A stretch of DNA of 64,000 nt, taken from NCBI GenBank assembly GCA_036250195.1, contig JAVHZZ010000003.1:87313418-87377417 (forward strand), in the 5' to 3' direction. Position numbers and translations under genes: made by a program. The notes under the pieces are model-generated. The model made no database searches and was not told where the DNA came from. It saw only the letters and a list, made by a program, of their open reading frames with translations. The stretch comes from Mixophyes australis (taxonomy: Eukaryota; Chordata; Amphibia; Anura; Limnodynastidae). Shown here piece by piece: positions 35,601 to 45,790 of this stretch. The stretch's first letter is position 1. Each line of letters begins with the position of its first letter.

Positions 35601-35792
35601 CCAAGTAATCTTGCCGCCCGGCAACGGACTACCATCTAAGCCACATACCGTAATGGCAGATTTGAGTTTAATCCGCGAAATCCCAGCAGAGCGGGCAAAC
35701 TCGATGTCAAGGAAGTTGCCAGCGGCTCCACTGTCAATGAAGGCCGATAGTTTCACAGAACGAGCACTGAACGTGAGCTGTGCAGGAATCAA
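32517..35792 (-). CDS. Ty3/gypsy Pol polyprotein (protease-RT-RNase H-integrase-chromodomain)
   Basis: An uninterrupted frame of 1091 codons. Domains by residue: aspartic protease with DSGAAG at 20-25; reverse transcriptase at about 205-385 with YLDD at 329-332; RNase H with Asp479, Glu522, Asp549 and Asp592; integrase zinc finger H660, H667, C697, C700; integrase D730, D790, E826 (the D-D-35-E set); chromodomain at about 1015-1049. It would make, cleave and integrate element DNA, with the chromodomain steering integration to marked chromatin. The first codon shown is TTG within a longer open stretch: the frame continues up to the gag TAG (35850-35852), so translation probably depends on gag rather than on its own start. 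The last 40 or so residues come from LTR sequence after an in-frame 42-codon deletion. Confidence 0.96.
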   Translation of the reverse strand: MIPAQLTFSARSVKLSAFIDSGAAGNFLDIEFARSAGISRIKLKSAITVCGLDGSPLPGGKITWETPPLQLNIGALHSESIVFRLIECPSVPLILGHPWLSRHNPVMDWVKGEIVQWSPCCTQSCLTLPLRVIQSIPEQLPSQYHDYWDVFSKKAADTLPPHWDFDCAIELIPGSKLPKERLYSLSGPETKCMQEYIDENLEKGFIKPSKSPVGAGCFFVSKKDGGLRPCIDYRGLNLITVKNTYPLPLISVLFDQLRGATIFTKIDLCGAYNLIRIRAGDEWKTAFNTLLGHYEYLVMPFSLSNAPAVFQDLINEVLREFLGHFVVVYLDDILIYSKLLSVHQGHVRQVLKKLREHHLYAKLEKCEFEVQKVSFLGYIISSEGFSIDPTKVQEILDWVQPNNLKAVQRFLGFANYYRRFIGGFADIVAPIVTLTRKGGDPAVWSQQAITAFETLKKAFVSAQVLRHPDPKVPFILEVDASDVGAGAILSQKDPQTHRLHPCAFFSRQFSSAETNYDEGNRELLAIKWAIEEWRHWLEGAAHQISVTSDHKNLQYIQSAKRLNPRQARWSLFFTRFNFIITYRPGSKNIQADALSRSFLAHHAPVTSPEPIVPVSMIQAGLTQDLSCTLQRFQRLAPDNTPVGCLFVPVHLRKAVLTEAHNTQTAGHPGVFKTLKILSRTVWWPSLSADVKSHVLSCEVCARNKVPRTRPVGQLVPLAAPAKPWTHLSMDFIVDLPPSAGHNTISVVVDRFNKMAHFIPLNRLPTARDLAIIFIQHIFRLHGIPSEIVSDRGSQFIAQFWKSFCTLLGIKISLSSAYHPQSNGQSERVNQALEQFLRCYTSEFHDNWSSLLPWAEFACNNSCHSSTKISQFFCNYGFHPRSNSLYSLKSAGIKEICSTARDLRLIWTKVHSSLRRALFAAKKNSDRHRTICSLKVGQKVWLSTKNIKLRQPCKKLGPKFIGPLSIIKKVNSVAFRLKIPVSLRIANTFHCSLLKPVLYPSQSSSVPGRNSNKPLRYVVQKILDSKKMQGQVHFLVQWRNRGLEERSWVPSRRDSLTHVPAIAMATGMSLPPITRPLPGQRMDASALRPGGE

Positions 35793-35849
35793 TACAGCAT
35801 TTTTCGGGGAAACAATCTGCAGACCTAGGTGAACTCCCCCCCTCGTTCC

Positions 35850-36698
35850 CTAGGCATGCTCTTTTCCCGGCTTATTTGGGCAGGAAAGGGAAAAGTGGCC
35901 TTTTGTGCCACAATAGAGACATAGGCCTTGTGATTGTCTTCTGACTCTTTCCTCAGGGGAGAGACGATACGCTCCTAATTGCATCGGTTCCTCACCATCC
36001 GTGGAAACAGGAATGCAGGCGGATGGAGGTGAAGATGCCTCCTTTTCGGTTTTCCGCTCTTTTAATCTCCTGTCGATTTTAATGGAGAGGTGCATCAGAT
36101 CCTCCAGAGAGGTAGGAGATGGGTATTGCACCAAAGAGTCTTCTAATAGACCGAGACGGAACTGACTACGTAAGGCGGGGTCATTCCATCCACTATCTGG
36201 TGACCATCTACGGAATTCAGCGCAATATTCCTCTGCCAACCGCCGGCCTTGTTTCAAGGCCCGTAGATGAGCTTCTGCGGATGCCATTCGATCCGGGTCA
36301 TCATATAGTAGACCTAATGCCTCAAAGAAAGCATCTACAGACTGCATGGCAGGACTGGTCTGTGGCAAAGAAAAGGCCCAAGACTGGGGGTCACCTTGTA
36401 GGAGGGAAATGATAACCCCGACTCTTTAATGCTCTGAACCAGAGGAGCGGGGTTTCCACCGGAAATAGAGCTTGCAGCTCTCCCTGAGATTTCGAAACAG
36501 GGATCTATCTCCAGAGAACCGATCCGGTAAATTCATCTTAGGTTCACAAGTGGAACTCGGAGTGGATTGTGAAGTTTTCGTGGCTTCTTCTTGAACGGAC
36601 AACCGCTCAGCTAATCCCTGGATCATCTGGTACAAGGACTCAACATGGCCTGCTAAGGCTTGTGCCGGAGACGGTGTTGATCCACTTTCATCCATCAC
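35850..36698 (-). pseudogene. Ty3/gypsy gag with one premature stop
   Basis: One frame from ATG at 36696-36698 (MMDESGSTPSPAQ) to TAG at 35850-35852. It is broken once, by TAA at 36426-36428, after 90 codons (GSEH/stop); the same frame resumes at once with the capsid part (ISLLQGDPQSWAF, then FEALGLLYDDPD). The C-terminus has a CCHC zinc knuckle, CLYCGTKGHFSLSC, for RNA binding. Length without the stop is about 282 residues, usual for this group. Gag would form the particle that packages the element RNA. The frame is the same as pol, with only the TAG between them. Confidence 0.9.
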
Positions 36699-36729
36699 AA
36701 CCTCGTCTCAGTGTGTGGGCCGGTTATAA

Positions 36730-37401
36730 TGTTAGGAACCCCTCCAGCCGGCACAACACAACCCGGAGCCTACTCTGCCAATAAGGTGTTCACTGGAGCC
36801 CCTGATGGTGGGGACAGACTGGGCTGCAGACTGACAGAGGGTTGTGAAATGTGTACCGGCTGGGGAGAACCCAGGCAAGCGGAGTGAGGTCCATGCAGAG
36901 GTCAAGAGCCGGCAGCAGGTAGCAAGTCCAGTTAACAAGCCAGGGTCAAGGGTCACAGGCAACAAGGGATACGGTAACAGGCTAAAGGTCAGGGTCATGG
37001 GATACACAAGCGAAGTCCAAATCCAAAGCCAAGGGTCATACACGAGAGGTCAGCAGAATACAATAGACATGAACAGGAACAAGCATGTCAGCAGACTGAG
37101 GAACAGAAGCTATAACCGGCAATGAGGAAGCAGACCTCATTGCCTTAAATAGTAAGCCCAGCCAATCAGAGCCTAGCTCTGGCAATATCCAGCCCCCTTG
37201 CACCTAATAATTAATTAGCCCGCAGGTAAGTAATACACTAAGCGCATGCGCCTGGCTACTCACCGCCAGGACGCAGCGCTGAAGCATCCATCCGTTGCCC
37301 CGGCCAGGTTATGGGCGGAAGTGACGTCCCGGTCGCCATAGCGATGGCCGGGACATGGGTAAGTGAGTCGCGGCGGCTGGGCACCGCCGCGGCTCGTAAC
37401 A
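36730..37401 (-). repeat. Complete central LTR, 672 bp
   Basis: In element sense it starts TGTTACGAGCC and ends GGTTCCTAACA, with 5-bp TGTTA/TAACA inverted ends. It is the 5' LTR for the gag-pol unit to its left and the 3' LTR for the partial unit to its right: a polypurine tract lies directly against its start at 37402-37414. Promoter and polyadenylation sites were not resolved by eye. Confidence 0.95.
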
Positions 37402-37844
37402 GTACCCCCCCTTGAGGAGGGGTCGAGGGACCCCGACATCCAGGTTTTCTTGGGAATCTCCTGAAAAACTCCTTCAATTGCTTAGGGGCATGGAGTTGTC
37501 TCCGCGGAACCCAAGACCGCTCTTCCAACCCGCGGTTCCTCCACTGCACTAGGAAGTGCACCTGCCCTTGCACTTTTTTGGAATCCAGGATTTTTTGGAC
37601 CACATATCTTAGTGGTTTATTCGAATTTCTTCCAGGCACACTTGAAGATTGGCTAGGATACAGTACCGGCTTCAACAATGAACAATGAAATGTGTTGGCG
37701 ATCCTTAACGAAACCGGAATTTTTAACCTGAATGCTACAGAATTAACCTTCTTGATAATGGAGAATGGCCTGATGTACTTAGGGCCCAACTTTTTGCAAG
37801 GCTGTCTGAGCTTGATATTTTTTATAGAGAGCCATACTTTCTGG
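37256..37844 (-). pseudogene. Gypsy Pol C-terminal fragment of a second unit
   Basis: The frame 37256-37789 repeats the end of pol (from GPKYIRPFSIIKKVN through the chromodomain IL-DSKKVQGQVHFLVQWRN) with roughly 2 percent nucleotide difference. It preserves the 42 codons missing from the left copy and shows that the pol frame runs without a stop through the polypurine tract and about 48 codons into the LTR. The 5' part is cut at about 37844, where pol sequence joins LTR sequence in mid-LTR. Confidence 0.88.
37402..37414 (-). other. Polypurine tract of the partial gypsy unit
   Basis: Minus-strand CAAGGGGGGGTAC abuts the LTR start. This purine run is the expected plus-strand DNA primer. The equivalent tract in the left unit is lost in the 126-bp deletion. 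Confidence 0.8.
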
Positions 37845-37965
37845 CGCTGAAGCGTCCATCCGTTGCCCCGGCAACGGCCGGGTTATGGGCGGAAGTGACG
37901 TCAATCGACGGCCGGGACGTGGGTAAGTGAGTCGTGGCGGCTGGGCACCGCCGCGGCTCGTAACA
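37845..37965 (-). repeat. Gypsy LTR fragment (third LTR)
   Basis: It corresponds to the first ~130 bp of the LTR in element sense (TGTTACGAGCC to ATGGACGCTTCAGCGC) with a small internal rearrangement at about 37902 (the CCGGTCGCCATAG segment is replaced). It ends exactly at the right GGTAC target repeat. Confidence 0.9.
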
Positions 37966-37970
37966 GGTAC

Positions 37971-39164
37971 ATGCTGCTCTCCCGGCTGGTGAAGGCGAAT
38001 CACCAACCCAGTGAGCTGTCACAATCATATAATCTTTAGTTTGCCCAGTTATGCTTGTCCACTTATCTGTGGTTAACTGTCCAGTGGGTAGAATGGTATT
38101 TTGTAGCCCAATAACTACATTTTTATGAACCTTCTGGTAGAGGTGAGAAATAGCTTTTCTAGTAAAACGGTGTCGTGATGGAATTTAGAAACGGGGACAG
38201 AAGACCTCAAATGACTGTCTAAAACCAGCAGCATTAATAGTGGATATTTGACCCAGAACTAATTCTAGCATAGTCGCCATGGCATCTGTGATCCGCTGTG
38301 CGACTGGATGACAGCTTTCATATTTGCTTCCTCTTGCAAATAATTGTTTAAAGTCAATTGTTGCAAACTACTAGTAGTCTTCTTCTTGGTCTACTTCTGG
38401 GCTGAAGATCCACTCCCAGGAGCAGGAGCAGCAGCAGTGGCCCTAACGATCAAGGATTCTTCTGAGGAGTCCTGAATAGGGGAGGAGTCATCTAGCCTTA
38501 GAAACTTTGATGTAGGACTAACTCCGATCACTTGTAAGGATATTGATGATGAAGGTGTTGGGGGTGTAGATTGCAAGTGCTGGGATCTAGCTGAGAGAAA
38601 GGAGGTAGCTGATGCTGGACTGCTTGTTGTTATTTTTTAGCATAAGTTTCTGATTTTCATAAAAGCTTTCCATGAACTCGCCTCAAATGGCGTAACATGG
38701 ATGAGGATCCTAGATGGTTAAGGTCCCTACCTCTACTGACTGTGGCTTTACAATGCTACAAATGGCTAGACAACTGTTGTCAGGATTTGGGTAAAAATAA
38801 TTCCACACATAAGAGTTGGATTTTTTGGTTTTATGCCCAGGCATGACAATAGCCTTCTTCTTATCACGAGCAAGAACTGCTGCAGTATTTGTTTGAAAAT
38901 GTATGAAAATAATATTGTGACCTGTGAGGGGGTCAAATTGACTGCAAATGACTTGAAATTAGTGTTATTGAGGTTAATAATAATGTAGGGGGGGGGAAAG
39001 CAAAATTATGTGATTTTAGCAAAAAAATAAATAGGGATTTTAGAAAAAAAAAAAATCCAAAACCAAAACACGTTAGGGCGGTTTTGCCAAAACCAAAACC
39101 AAAGCACGAAGTTAATCTGGATCCAAAACCAAAACTAGAACACGGGGGTCAGTGAACATCTCTA
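37971..39164 (-). pseudogene. BED-type hAT transposase, N-terminal half and right transposon end
   Basis: On the minus strand: a terminal TAGAGATGTTCACTGACC at 39147-39164; a BED zinc-finger region with SYVWNYF (about 38795-38815), C-x3-C, and MLRHLRRVH (about 38680-38710); a Ser/Pro-rich linker (38391-38576); and VTAHWVGDSPSPAG (about 37985-38025), the start of the catalytic region, which continues at 31984-31930 on the other side of the gypsy insertion (TKYITFF across the junction). Several stops. BED fingers bind transposon ends. The matching left transposon end was not found. Confidence 0.78.
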
Positions 39165-40918
39165 ATTCTAATGTCCTGTAAAGGCAAAGGGTCACATGGG
39201 AGATTCTACTACAGGGTAATAGGTACAAAGATAAACAAACACACAATTATCTAAAAATATAAATGAAACAGAGTCAATCTAAAGATAATATACATATTGA
39301 ATGATATACTTATTTAAATGCAAGGGTTATCAGAAGCATAGTGTAGAATGCCATATGAAGCTTAGAACATCATTCATAGTCATAAAACATTGCATTTTGC
39401 TGCTACTTCGGTCACTTCTTCATGAAATATTGCCTATTTCATGTTATTTATAATGTTAGGTTTGAGCATAGAGCCATCAACATGGCTTATTAAATCCTTA
39501 AGTGAGTCTAAAGCAACAATTCAAGGACAAATTCCATAAACAGGGCATATACTACTTTGATATTCCATGATAAATCTAAGCTGTGACAAAGATTGTATTA
39601 TGAGTTGCAGAAGTTATATGAATGTGCCATTAGCTGTAAACTTTTGGCTCCCCAACAGACCTCTGTTAGGATGTACACAAAGGAACAAAACACCATATAT
39701 TTTCTTGATTTGCCATGTTGTGATTGCTTTGCGGCATTTCTTCATTATGGAACCAATGGGGACATATATTTTTGAAAAATGTATTGCTAGCAATTGAAAC
39801 AAAACAGCAACACAGTCAATTTAATCTAAATCACTGGAACATGAATTAGATCCATGTTCAGCACCACATTTCACATTGCATTATTTAGGTTTATTACCAA
39901 AATCATTTACAATGAGCCATTTATAACAATAATGTACATGAGAAAGCATTGACTCAATTAAACTGTGCAGTTGAGGAGCAGTTGCCAAATAAAGTAATAG
40001 CACATATTTTTGCGTAGATTTTGCTATTTTTTATTACTATGGGCTTAATTCTCTCATTAGCATGAAAAATGATGGATTGAGACAATAAGGCAGGTAACTA
40101 CTGGCTACAAATTAAAAATCCCCAGGAAATTGAGAATGGAATTTTGCTGCTTGTGAAAAATACATAGGAAATTCCCTTACTGGGGTCTGGGAAGGAACTT
40201 CAGGAATCTGAAACACAAAGGGAAACTATGCACTAAGGAGACGTACTTTTATCAAACAAATTAGATATATCAACAAGCAAAATTCGAGAGTGACATTATG
40301 CCTATTTTATGGCTTCAAAGTATGTTTAGAGAACATTTTAATTCACAGTGGATAATTGTGTGACAATTTTGGGAATAAAGCTTGAATGGACGTCAGTTTA
40401 GAAGTTTAAATCTCCTTTTGTAACCTCTGTTGCTCAGCTTAGGGATCAATTTTGAACCTTGACTGAACAGTCTGTTGTGGAATGCTTTGTAACCTCTAGG
40501 TACATGTCAATGCAAATTCAATGCTAAGTGTAAACCATAGAGGAGATCTGCTATAATTATTTGATTAATAGTTTATAGACGATAGTATAATCACGCAAAC
40601 TGTTAACGGTAATATGATAAAAGTGGAGACATACAATGTATTAATAGTGGAAACTTGGTAAGAAAAGGTGATTCATATGCAAATGATTGGACTGCTACAG
40701 CAACTTTACTGTAGACTGTATTAAACAAATTTCTATTTATCCGATTTATTTTTAGGTAGTCAATACTTATTGTAATAGTTGTATTAGGTCAGAGTTGCCA
40801 GTGTGCACCCACTTTTCATCTGTGCATGGACAGTAAGGAGTGTTTTCCATGTGATTTCAATCTGCATTTTGAAGCCCTGCTCAATGCAGAAAAAATGCAT
40901 ATTAAACATCCTTATTAA
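39165..40918. other. Non-coding stretch
   Basis: AT-rich with no gene or transposon end recognised; frames at 39567-39797 and 39593-39775 overlap each other and look random. Confidence 0.45.
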
Positions 40919-41107
40919 AAAATGTGTTAGCGCATGTGAGGGTCAGCAGCAGCCGCACACCCCAAAAAAAACGCTATATAGTGTCATCTTTTCTATTTTT
41001 CAATACTTGTCAATTTTGGAAGGGTAATTCAAGGATATCCATATTAAAAAAGGGTGTTTGCATGTGAGGGTCAGCAGCAGCTATACACCCTAAAAAACGC
41101 TATGTGC
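40919..41107. repeat. Direct repeat pair, ~125 bp apart
   Basis: 'gcatgtgagggtcagcagca' followed by 'cacaccc(c/t)aaaaaa' and 'acgctat' occurs at about 40932 and 41059. Unknown family. Confidence 0.75.
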
Positions 41108-42249
41108 ACGGTTTATATGCTTTTGAAGGGTTTAACATTTAAAATGGCCTCATTAAAAAGAAAAAAAGAAGGAGAGAGAGCCTGATGAGTACCCAGAAAG
41201 ACAGGCAATAGCTTAAAGAAGGAGGCAGAGAGACACAGGAGATGACTGGAAAATTTTAGGATTTTGCTATAACACAGGCTAACACTTATATGTTATAACA
41301 AAAACCAGGTTGTGGGATATAACACCTTCTATAGGAAACAATAGACAAACAATCTAATTTGTTATAACTTGACATGTTCCAATTTTCTTAAATTTTCTTA
41401 AATTCAAATGATTTAAGACAGAACAGCAAGTCAATCAGTGGGTGCTTAGAAATGAGTCTTATGCCTTCTCATCTGCGTAACTTCCACCTGTCCTGCCTAT
41501 CTCCAGGAGTCTTATATTTCTGGAATTATGATATAGAGAATATTATTCCAATATTTAATAATAGCATGAATAGAAATAATAATAATAATACAATATAATG
41601 CCCTATCACTGTGATATCTAATATACTGGTGGTACAACTGACATAAGACTAAATATGTAGTGGTGGGGTAATGATTTTCATTTTAGACAAATTAATTTTA
41701 AATGCTGATAGACCATCTGGTTTGAATTAAAACAAAAAGATAAACATTGACTCTGTATTACACATCTGATGTCGGATGAGGTGTTGACATATACAGTATA
41801 GGGGGTAATTTACAAAGTGCTGTGCAAGCACAATGACACACAGTTATAGCTTTTTCTGTTTTCTATTAGCACATAAGCTGGCCACAGTTCCACATAATAT
41901 AGCAATAGCTACACGTCAGCTGTCAGAGTGTACCTGGTCATTTTTAAAAAGGCTAATGGTTGTATAGATATCAGTGAATCCTCAGTGGTGCATGTTAGGC
42001 TATATATACACACAGGCATTACAATTCTGCATTGAAGATGTATTTCTAGCACAAATAAAGCACATAAAAATTAATGTGAAAATAAAACTGATTGCCCCAA
42101 ATTAGACATATTTCCATTTTTATTTATTGAATTACATTTTAGTGTTTCTGATGCAAGCTGAAAACTTACTTTCATCTAACGTACATTCATTTAAGTTAAT
42201 ATAATTGGTACAAAGAGCAAGAGAATAGTTCTAGATTACACAAGTTTTA
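41108..42249. other. Non-coding stretch
   Basis: Contains a short (AAT)n run at about 41577-41590. No gene was recognised. Confidence 0.4.
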
Positions 42250-42257
42250 GATTTAAA

Positions 42258-42557
42258 AAGGGCGTGGAGCAATGCATTGCTGGACCCCATAGTAAAACAA
42301 AGGTAAAGGCCCGGCAATGCTGCTTCAGCCTCCCAGCCTCCCAGCCCTATTCTGAGCATTCATTATTTGGCACATGCTCGCACTGCGTATGCGCTGCTCA
42401 GAAGAGGACTCAGCTCTGCTTTTTTCAGAGCAGAGAGGCAGCATTGAGGAGAGCTGTAATGGCCTCTGGTTTGGGGGGGGGGGGGAGGGCAGCATTACAC
42501 TCATCTCTGGACCCAATAATAGTCACACCCCCTGCATCCGCAGTGGGTTCGCCACTG
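42258..42557. mobile_element. hAT-like MITE, 300 bp
   Basis: The flanks GATTTAAA (42250-42257) and GATATAAA (42558-42565) match at 7 of 8. The right end, reverse-complemented, is CAGTGGCGAACCC, a common hAT terminus; the left, AAGGGCGTGGAGC, has decayed. Internal 'ctcagctctgcttttttcagagcagagagg' forms a small hairpin. Open frames here are not coding. Confidence 0.7.
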
Positions 42558-42565
42558 GATATAAA

Positions 42566-43127
42566 GTCACCTGAGAAATATAAGCTCCTAAGTGTTCTGA
42601 GAAAAAGTTTAAAGTCATAATAGACATTGGAGCTTGTTTAAGAACTAGAAAAAGCAGAGGGACAGCAAAATGTTTCATATGCAATTGTGGCTAATATACC
42701 ATTAAGTTCATACATTATATAGGAGTAAATCCTCATTCCACATTTTCTTGATGCCTTTCAGAAGACAATTTGAAGGACATTTTGCTGAATATTTGCTTGT
42801 ACCGTTTAGTTTTCAGAGGATTTTGAATTTTCAGAAGATGCTATCAGTTTGATTATACCTCTAACCTGGAAAATCAACTGAAACTGGGCTAAAAAAATGT
42901 AGATTTTTCTTTAAGATAAATTAGATAAAAATAAAGTGAGCTAAATGCAATTGTGTGTATTTTTTTTCTCGTAATCACTACCAATAAAAACGTTCTTGTG
43001 GCCTCCACCTTTCCCAAACAGCAAAAAGCAGGATTCTAGACATAGGTTTTCACAACAAAATCTGCACTTGAAATTGATAATGCATTTTCTTTGCTACTTT
43101 GCACTAATCTTGAATGAAACACATACA
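42566..43127. other. Non-coding stretch
   Basis: Nothing recognised. Confidence 0.4.
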
Positions 43128-43275
43128 GGACATCATTTACAGTCGGATGCAAAGTCTGTTTTAGGCGCAAGTGTCCAAGTTGCCGGCGGATTTGGTGCTT
43201 GCTGCACATGTATGATAGTGGTTTTTTGTTGGATGCGCCTAAAACGGACTTTGCGTCCGACTCTAAATGAGGTCC
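43128..43275. mobile_element. Palindromic MITE, 148 bp
   Basis: GGACATCATTTACAGTCGGA... on the left is mirrored by ...TCCGACTCTAAATGAGGTCC on the right; the arms extend through GCAAAGTC(T/C)GTTTTAGGCGCA, about 42 bp with few mismatches. Target duplication not determined. Confidence 0.75.
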
Positions 43276-43680
43276 AAAATGTGTTGGAATAATTTGGCAG
43301 CCTAACAAATCATATCATTTTGAATACTAGACAAAATACCACGTGAAATGATGGTACCCCTGAATTTATTGAAGCTAGGATAGGGGAGATTCTCTCCTGT
43401 CCCTGATATTCTTAATGATTTTTGTTTCATTCTTAATTAATTTTGTACCCTTTCAAACAAGGGTAACCATGAGTATCTGGGTGTGAAGATGGCGGAGATT
43501 AGGCTGTCTTAGCGCCCACTCTCTATCCCCTGGCACTTTAGGAGGACTTGGAGCTTTGAGGCCATCATGTACAGTACAGGCGCAATGATGTAATTGAGCT
43601 CAGAATCCTCCCCAGCTCCCAATGGCAGTAACTGGCAATGGAGGACAAGTAAGTATGACTTTTTTCCATTTGAACTCTAT

Positions 43681-43856
43681 GGGGTATATTTACTAAACTG
43701 TAGGCTTGAAAAAGTGGAGATGTTGTCTATAGCAACCAATCAGATTCTAGCTGCCATTTTATAGAATGTACTATATAAATGAAAGCTAGAATCTCTGATT
43801 GGTTGCTATAGACAACATCTCCACTTTTTCAAACCCGCAGTTTAGTAAATATACTC
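43681..43856. mobile_element. Palindromic MITE (ATTCTAGCT family)
   Basis: The ends 'gtatatttactaaactg' are perfectly inverted (43684-43700, 43839-43855). The arms include 'gatgttgtctatagcaacca' and 'atcagattctagct' and their complements. Related to 7635-7861, 51404-51580 and 54890-55001. Confidence 0.85.
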
Positions 43857-45790
43857 CTTTAAGTGCTAAGGACAAATGAGACTAGTCCTTAGAACCTTTG
43901 AGGTATGTGCTGGGGACATGTCCCATTATTACTTAGCACTGAAGGGACTAATTGAAACTATTACTGTTTACTCCTACAATTCATCTAAGTAAAAAGCACT
44001 AAAAGTCTGAAAATAGCGCAGAATTCCAATAAACATTGTAGAGGTAGAGTAAAAGTTTGACTGTTTTTAGCAGATTAAAAGCATCTGCGAACTCACACTG
44101 AAATGGGTATGTCTCCAAATGTCTTTATATTGCTACAATTACAAGTTTATTAAAACAACTCATATCTGGCAATCAGATATCATATCCTTCCACTTTATAG
44201 AGCAAAATGTGCTCATCCTGCAATAGATCTTGTTGCACTTATTGGAGCACAACACTGAAAAAATAGAGAAATGGAAACACCAGGGCAGAAGGAACATATT
44301 CCTAAATTACACAACCTGAGCTGGACATATCAAGATGTGTTTACAGAGATTACTTATGTAGGGGATTTTTCTATCAAACAGTGTGAATATTATAGTCTGA
44401 TTTGTATTCAGTTTATTATTTATATTTATGGATTTTCAAATGTTGCTCCATTTCACAGTCTTATTATTAGTGTAACTGTATTGTTGGAATATGTTGCTCA
44501 TTTTTTTTCTTGAATGCAATTTGGTACTTATACTTTTATTACATTTTGTTTAGAGTTGAACATTTAATTTGTTAGTTTACTCATTTAGACATTTCATGAC
44601 ATGCCCGATTAGAGCATATCAGGACATGCAAGATACAAAAATGATAAAACAATAAAATAAGAACATGTAGTGAAAATGTAGATAAAATGTAGTTAAAAGG
44701 AAACACAATAAGAGAAAAAATGTATAGATAATGATTATTTTCTATGTAGACATATTTTCCCACTGATGTTATTAAATGGGTGTAAAGCCAGTGAACATGT
44801 TCAAGTCTTGTTCCAGATTATACAATCATAAACACGTGAACTCACATGGGAACCTTTTTAGTGTTTGCTCAGCGATTTAGACATACAGGTTATTTTATTT
44901 TAAGCATGTTTCCTAACAATTATCTTGTTAACTTCTTATTTATTTAGCATGCAAAGCAGTATTTAAGCCGCATGTATAAAATACCCCTTGTAAATTTGCT
45001 TTGTGAACATCCAGTGCTGCATCCTCTACCTGTGGATTTAGGGTCTTTTTAGTTAATACTGATTGTTCTGGCCTTGGCACCTTATGAATGGCTTTGTTTT
45101 CTTTCGCTTTATGAATTCAGTTCTGGTATTTAGTTCCTCTGAGGCTATTTTCCTTTCATTTACCTTATTAGTAGGTAGGTCACTGGCTGATGCCACCCAC
45201 TGTTGGTATCTAAAGACTTTTCTCTGTTCTCATTTTTCTTCCATGTCTGAGATGTTTATGCATTTTTTTGGTTTTTTTTCATACATATAACCTATAAAAA
45301 ATAATCTGGAAGTAAATATGCTGAGAGAAAAACGAATGCTGTTTCTGTAGTGTAGAAGACAAATGTACAAGAGAAAATAATGCTCTCTCTGTAAATTATG
45401 TTACATGCAAAGGGATGGCTAAAACTCAAGTTAAAATCAGCTGTAGAAAGAACCAGCACATGAAGTTCACTAAAGAGCTGTAAAAAAAAAATTGAAAATC
45501 AAAGCCATGAAATGTTTAAAAGCTAAAACAGCGAACAAAGAAATAAAATGTGAAAACAGGAGGGGTTAAGTCATGAATTTTAAACTGGTGTTTTGAAAAT
45601 ACATTTTGTTTCTTCAATTGAAACCCCTGACATGCATTTGACATGAAGTTTTACCAATATATAAAAACAAGATAAATAGCTGTGGAACAATTATAAAAAA
45701 TAATGCATGCAGCACATTAGAAAGCAGCTCACCTCAAAAATTTATATAAGGACTTGAAAAAGATAAGTAATACCAGAAACGGGACATTGT
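43857..45790. other. Non-coding stretch
   Basis: AT-rich. No gene, MITE or SINE recognised. Confidence 0.45.

Larger units (their letters stand above)
31990..37965 (-). mobile_element. Ty3/gypsy chromovirus with three LTR segments
   Basis: A 5-bp direct repeat, GGTAC, flanks the whole structure (31985-31989 and 37966-37970), as expected for one LTR-retrotransposon insertion. In minus-strand order it contains: a short LTR fragment (37845-37965), a short pol C-terminal fragment (37402-37844), a complete LTR (36730-37401), gag, pol, and a nearly complete LTR (31990-32651). The middle LTR serves two partial internal regions, so this is a tandem provirus collapsed by recombination or deletion. 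It sits inside a hAT transposase. No tRNA primer-binding site starting with TGG was found next to the middle LTR. The gag stop and the LTR damage suggest it is not active by itself. Confidence 0.93.

Noticed and set aside
36699..36729. tRNA primer-binding site next to the central LTR
   Set aside because: The sequence after the LTR (TTATAACCGGCC in element sense) does not begin TGG or match a tRNA 3' end I could recognise.
42264..42620. 118-codon plus-strand open frame
   Set aside because: Crosses a hAT MITE and its boundary, with a poly-G run; not gene-like.
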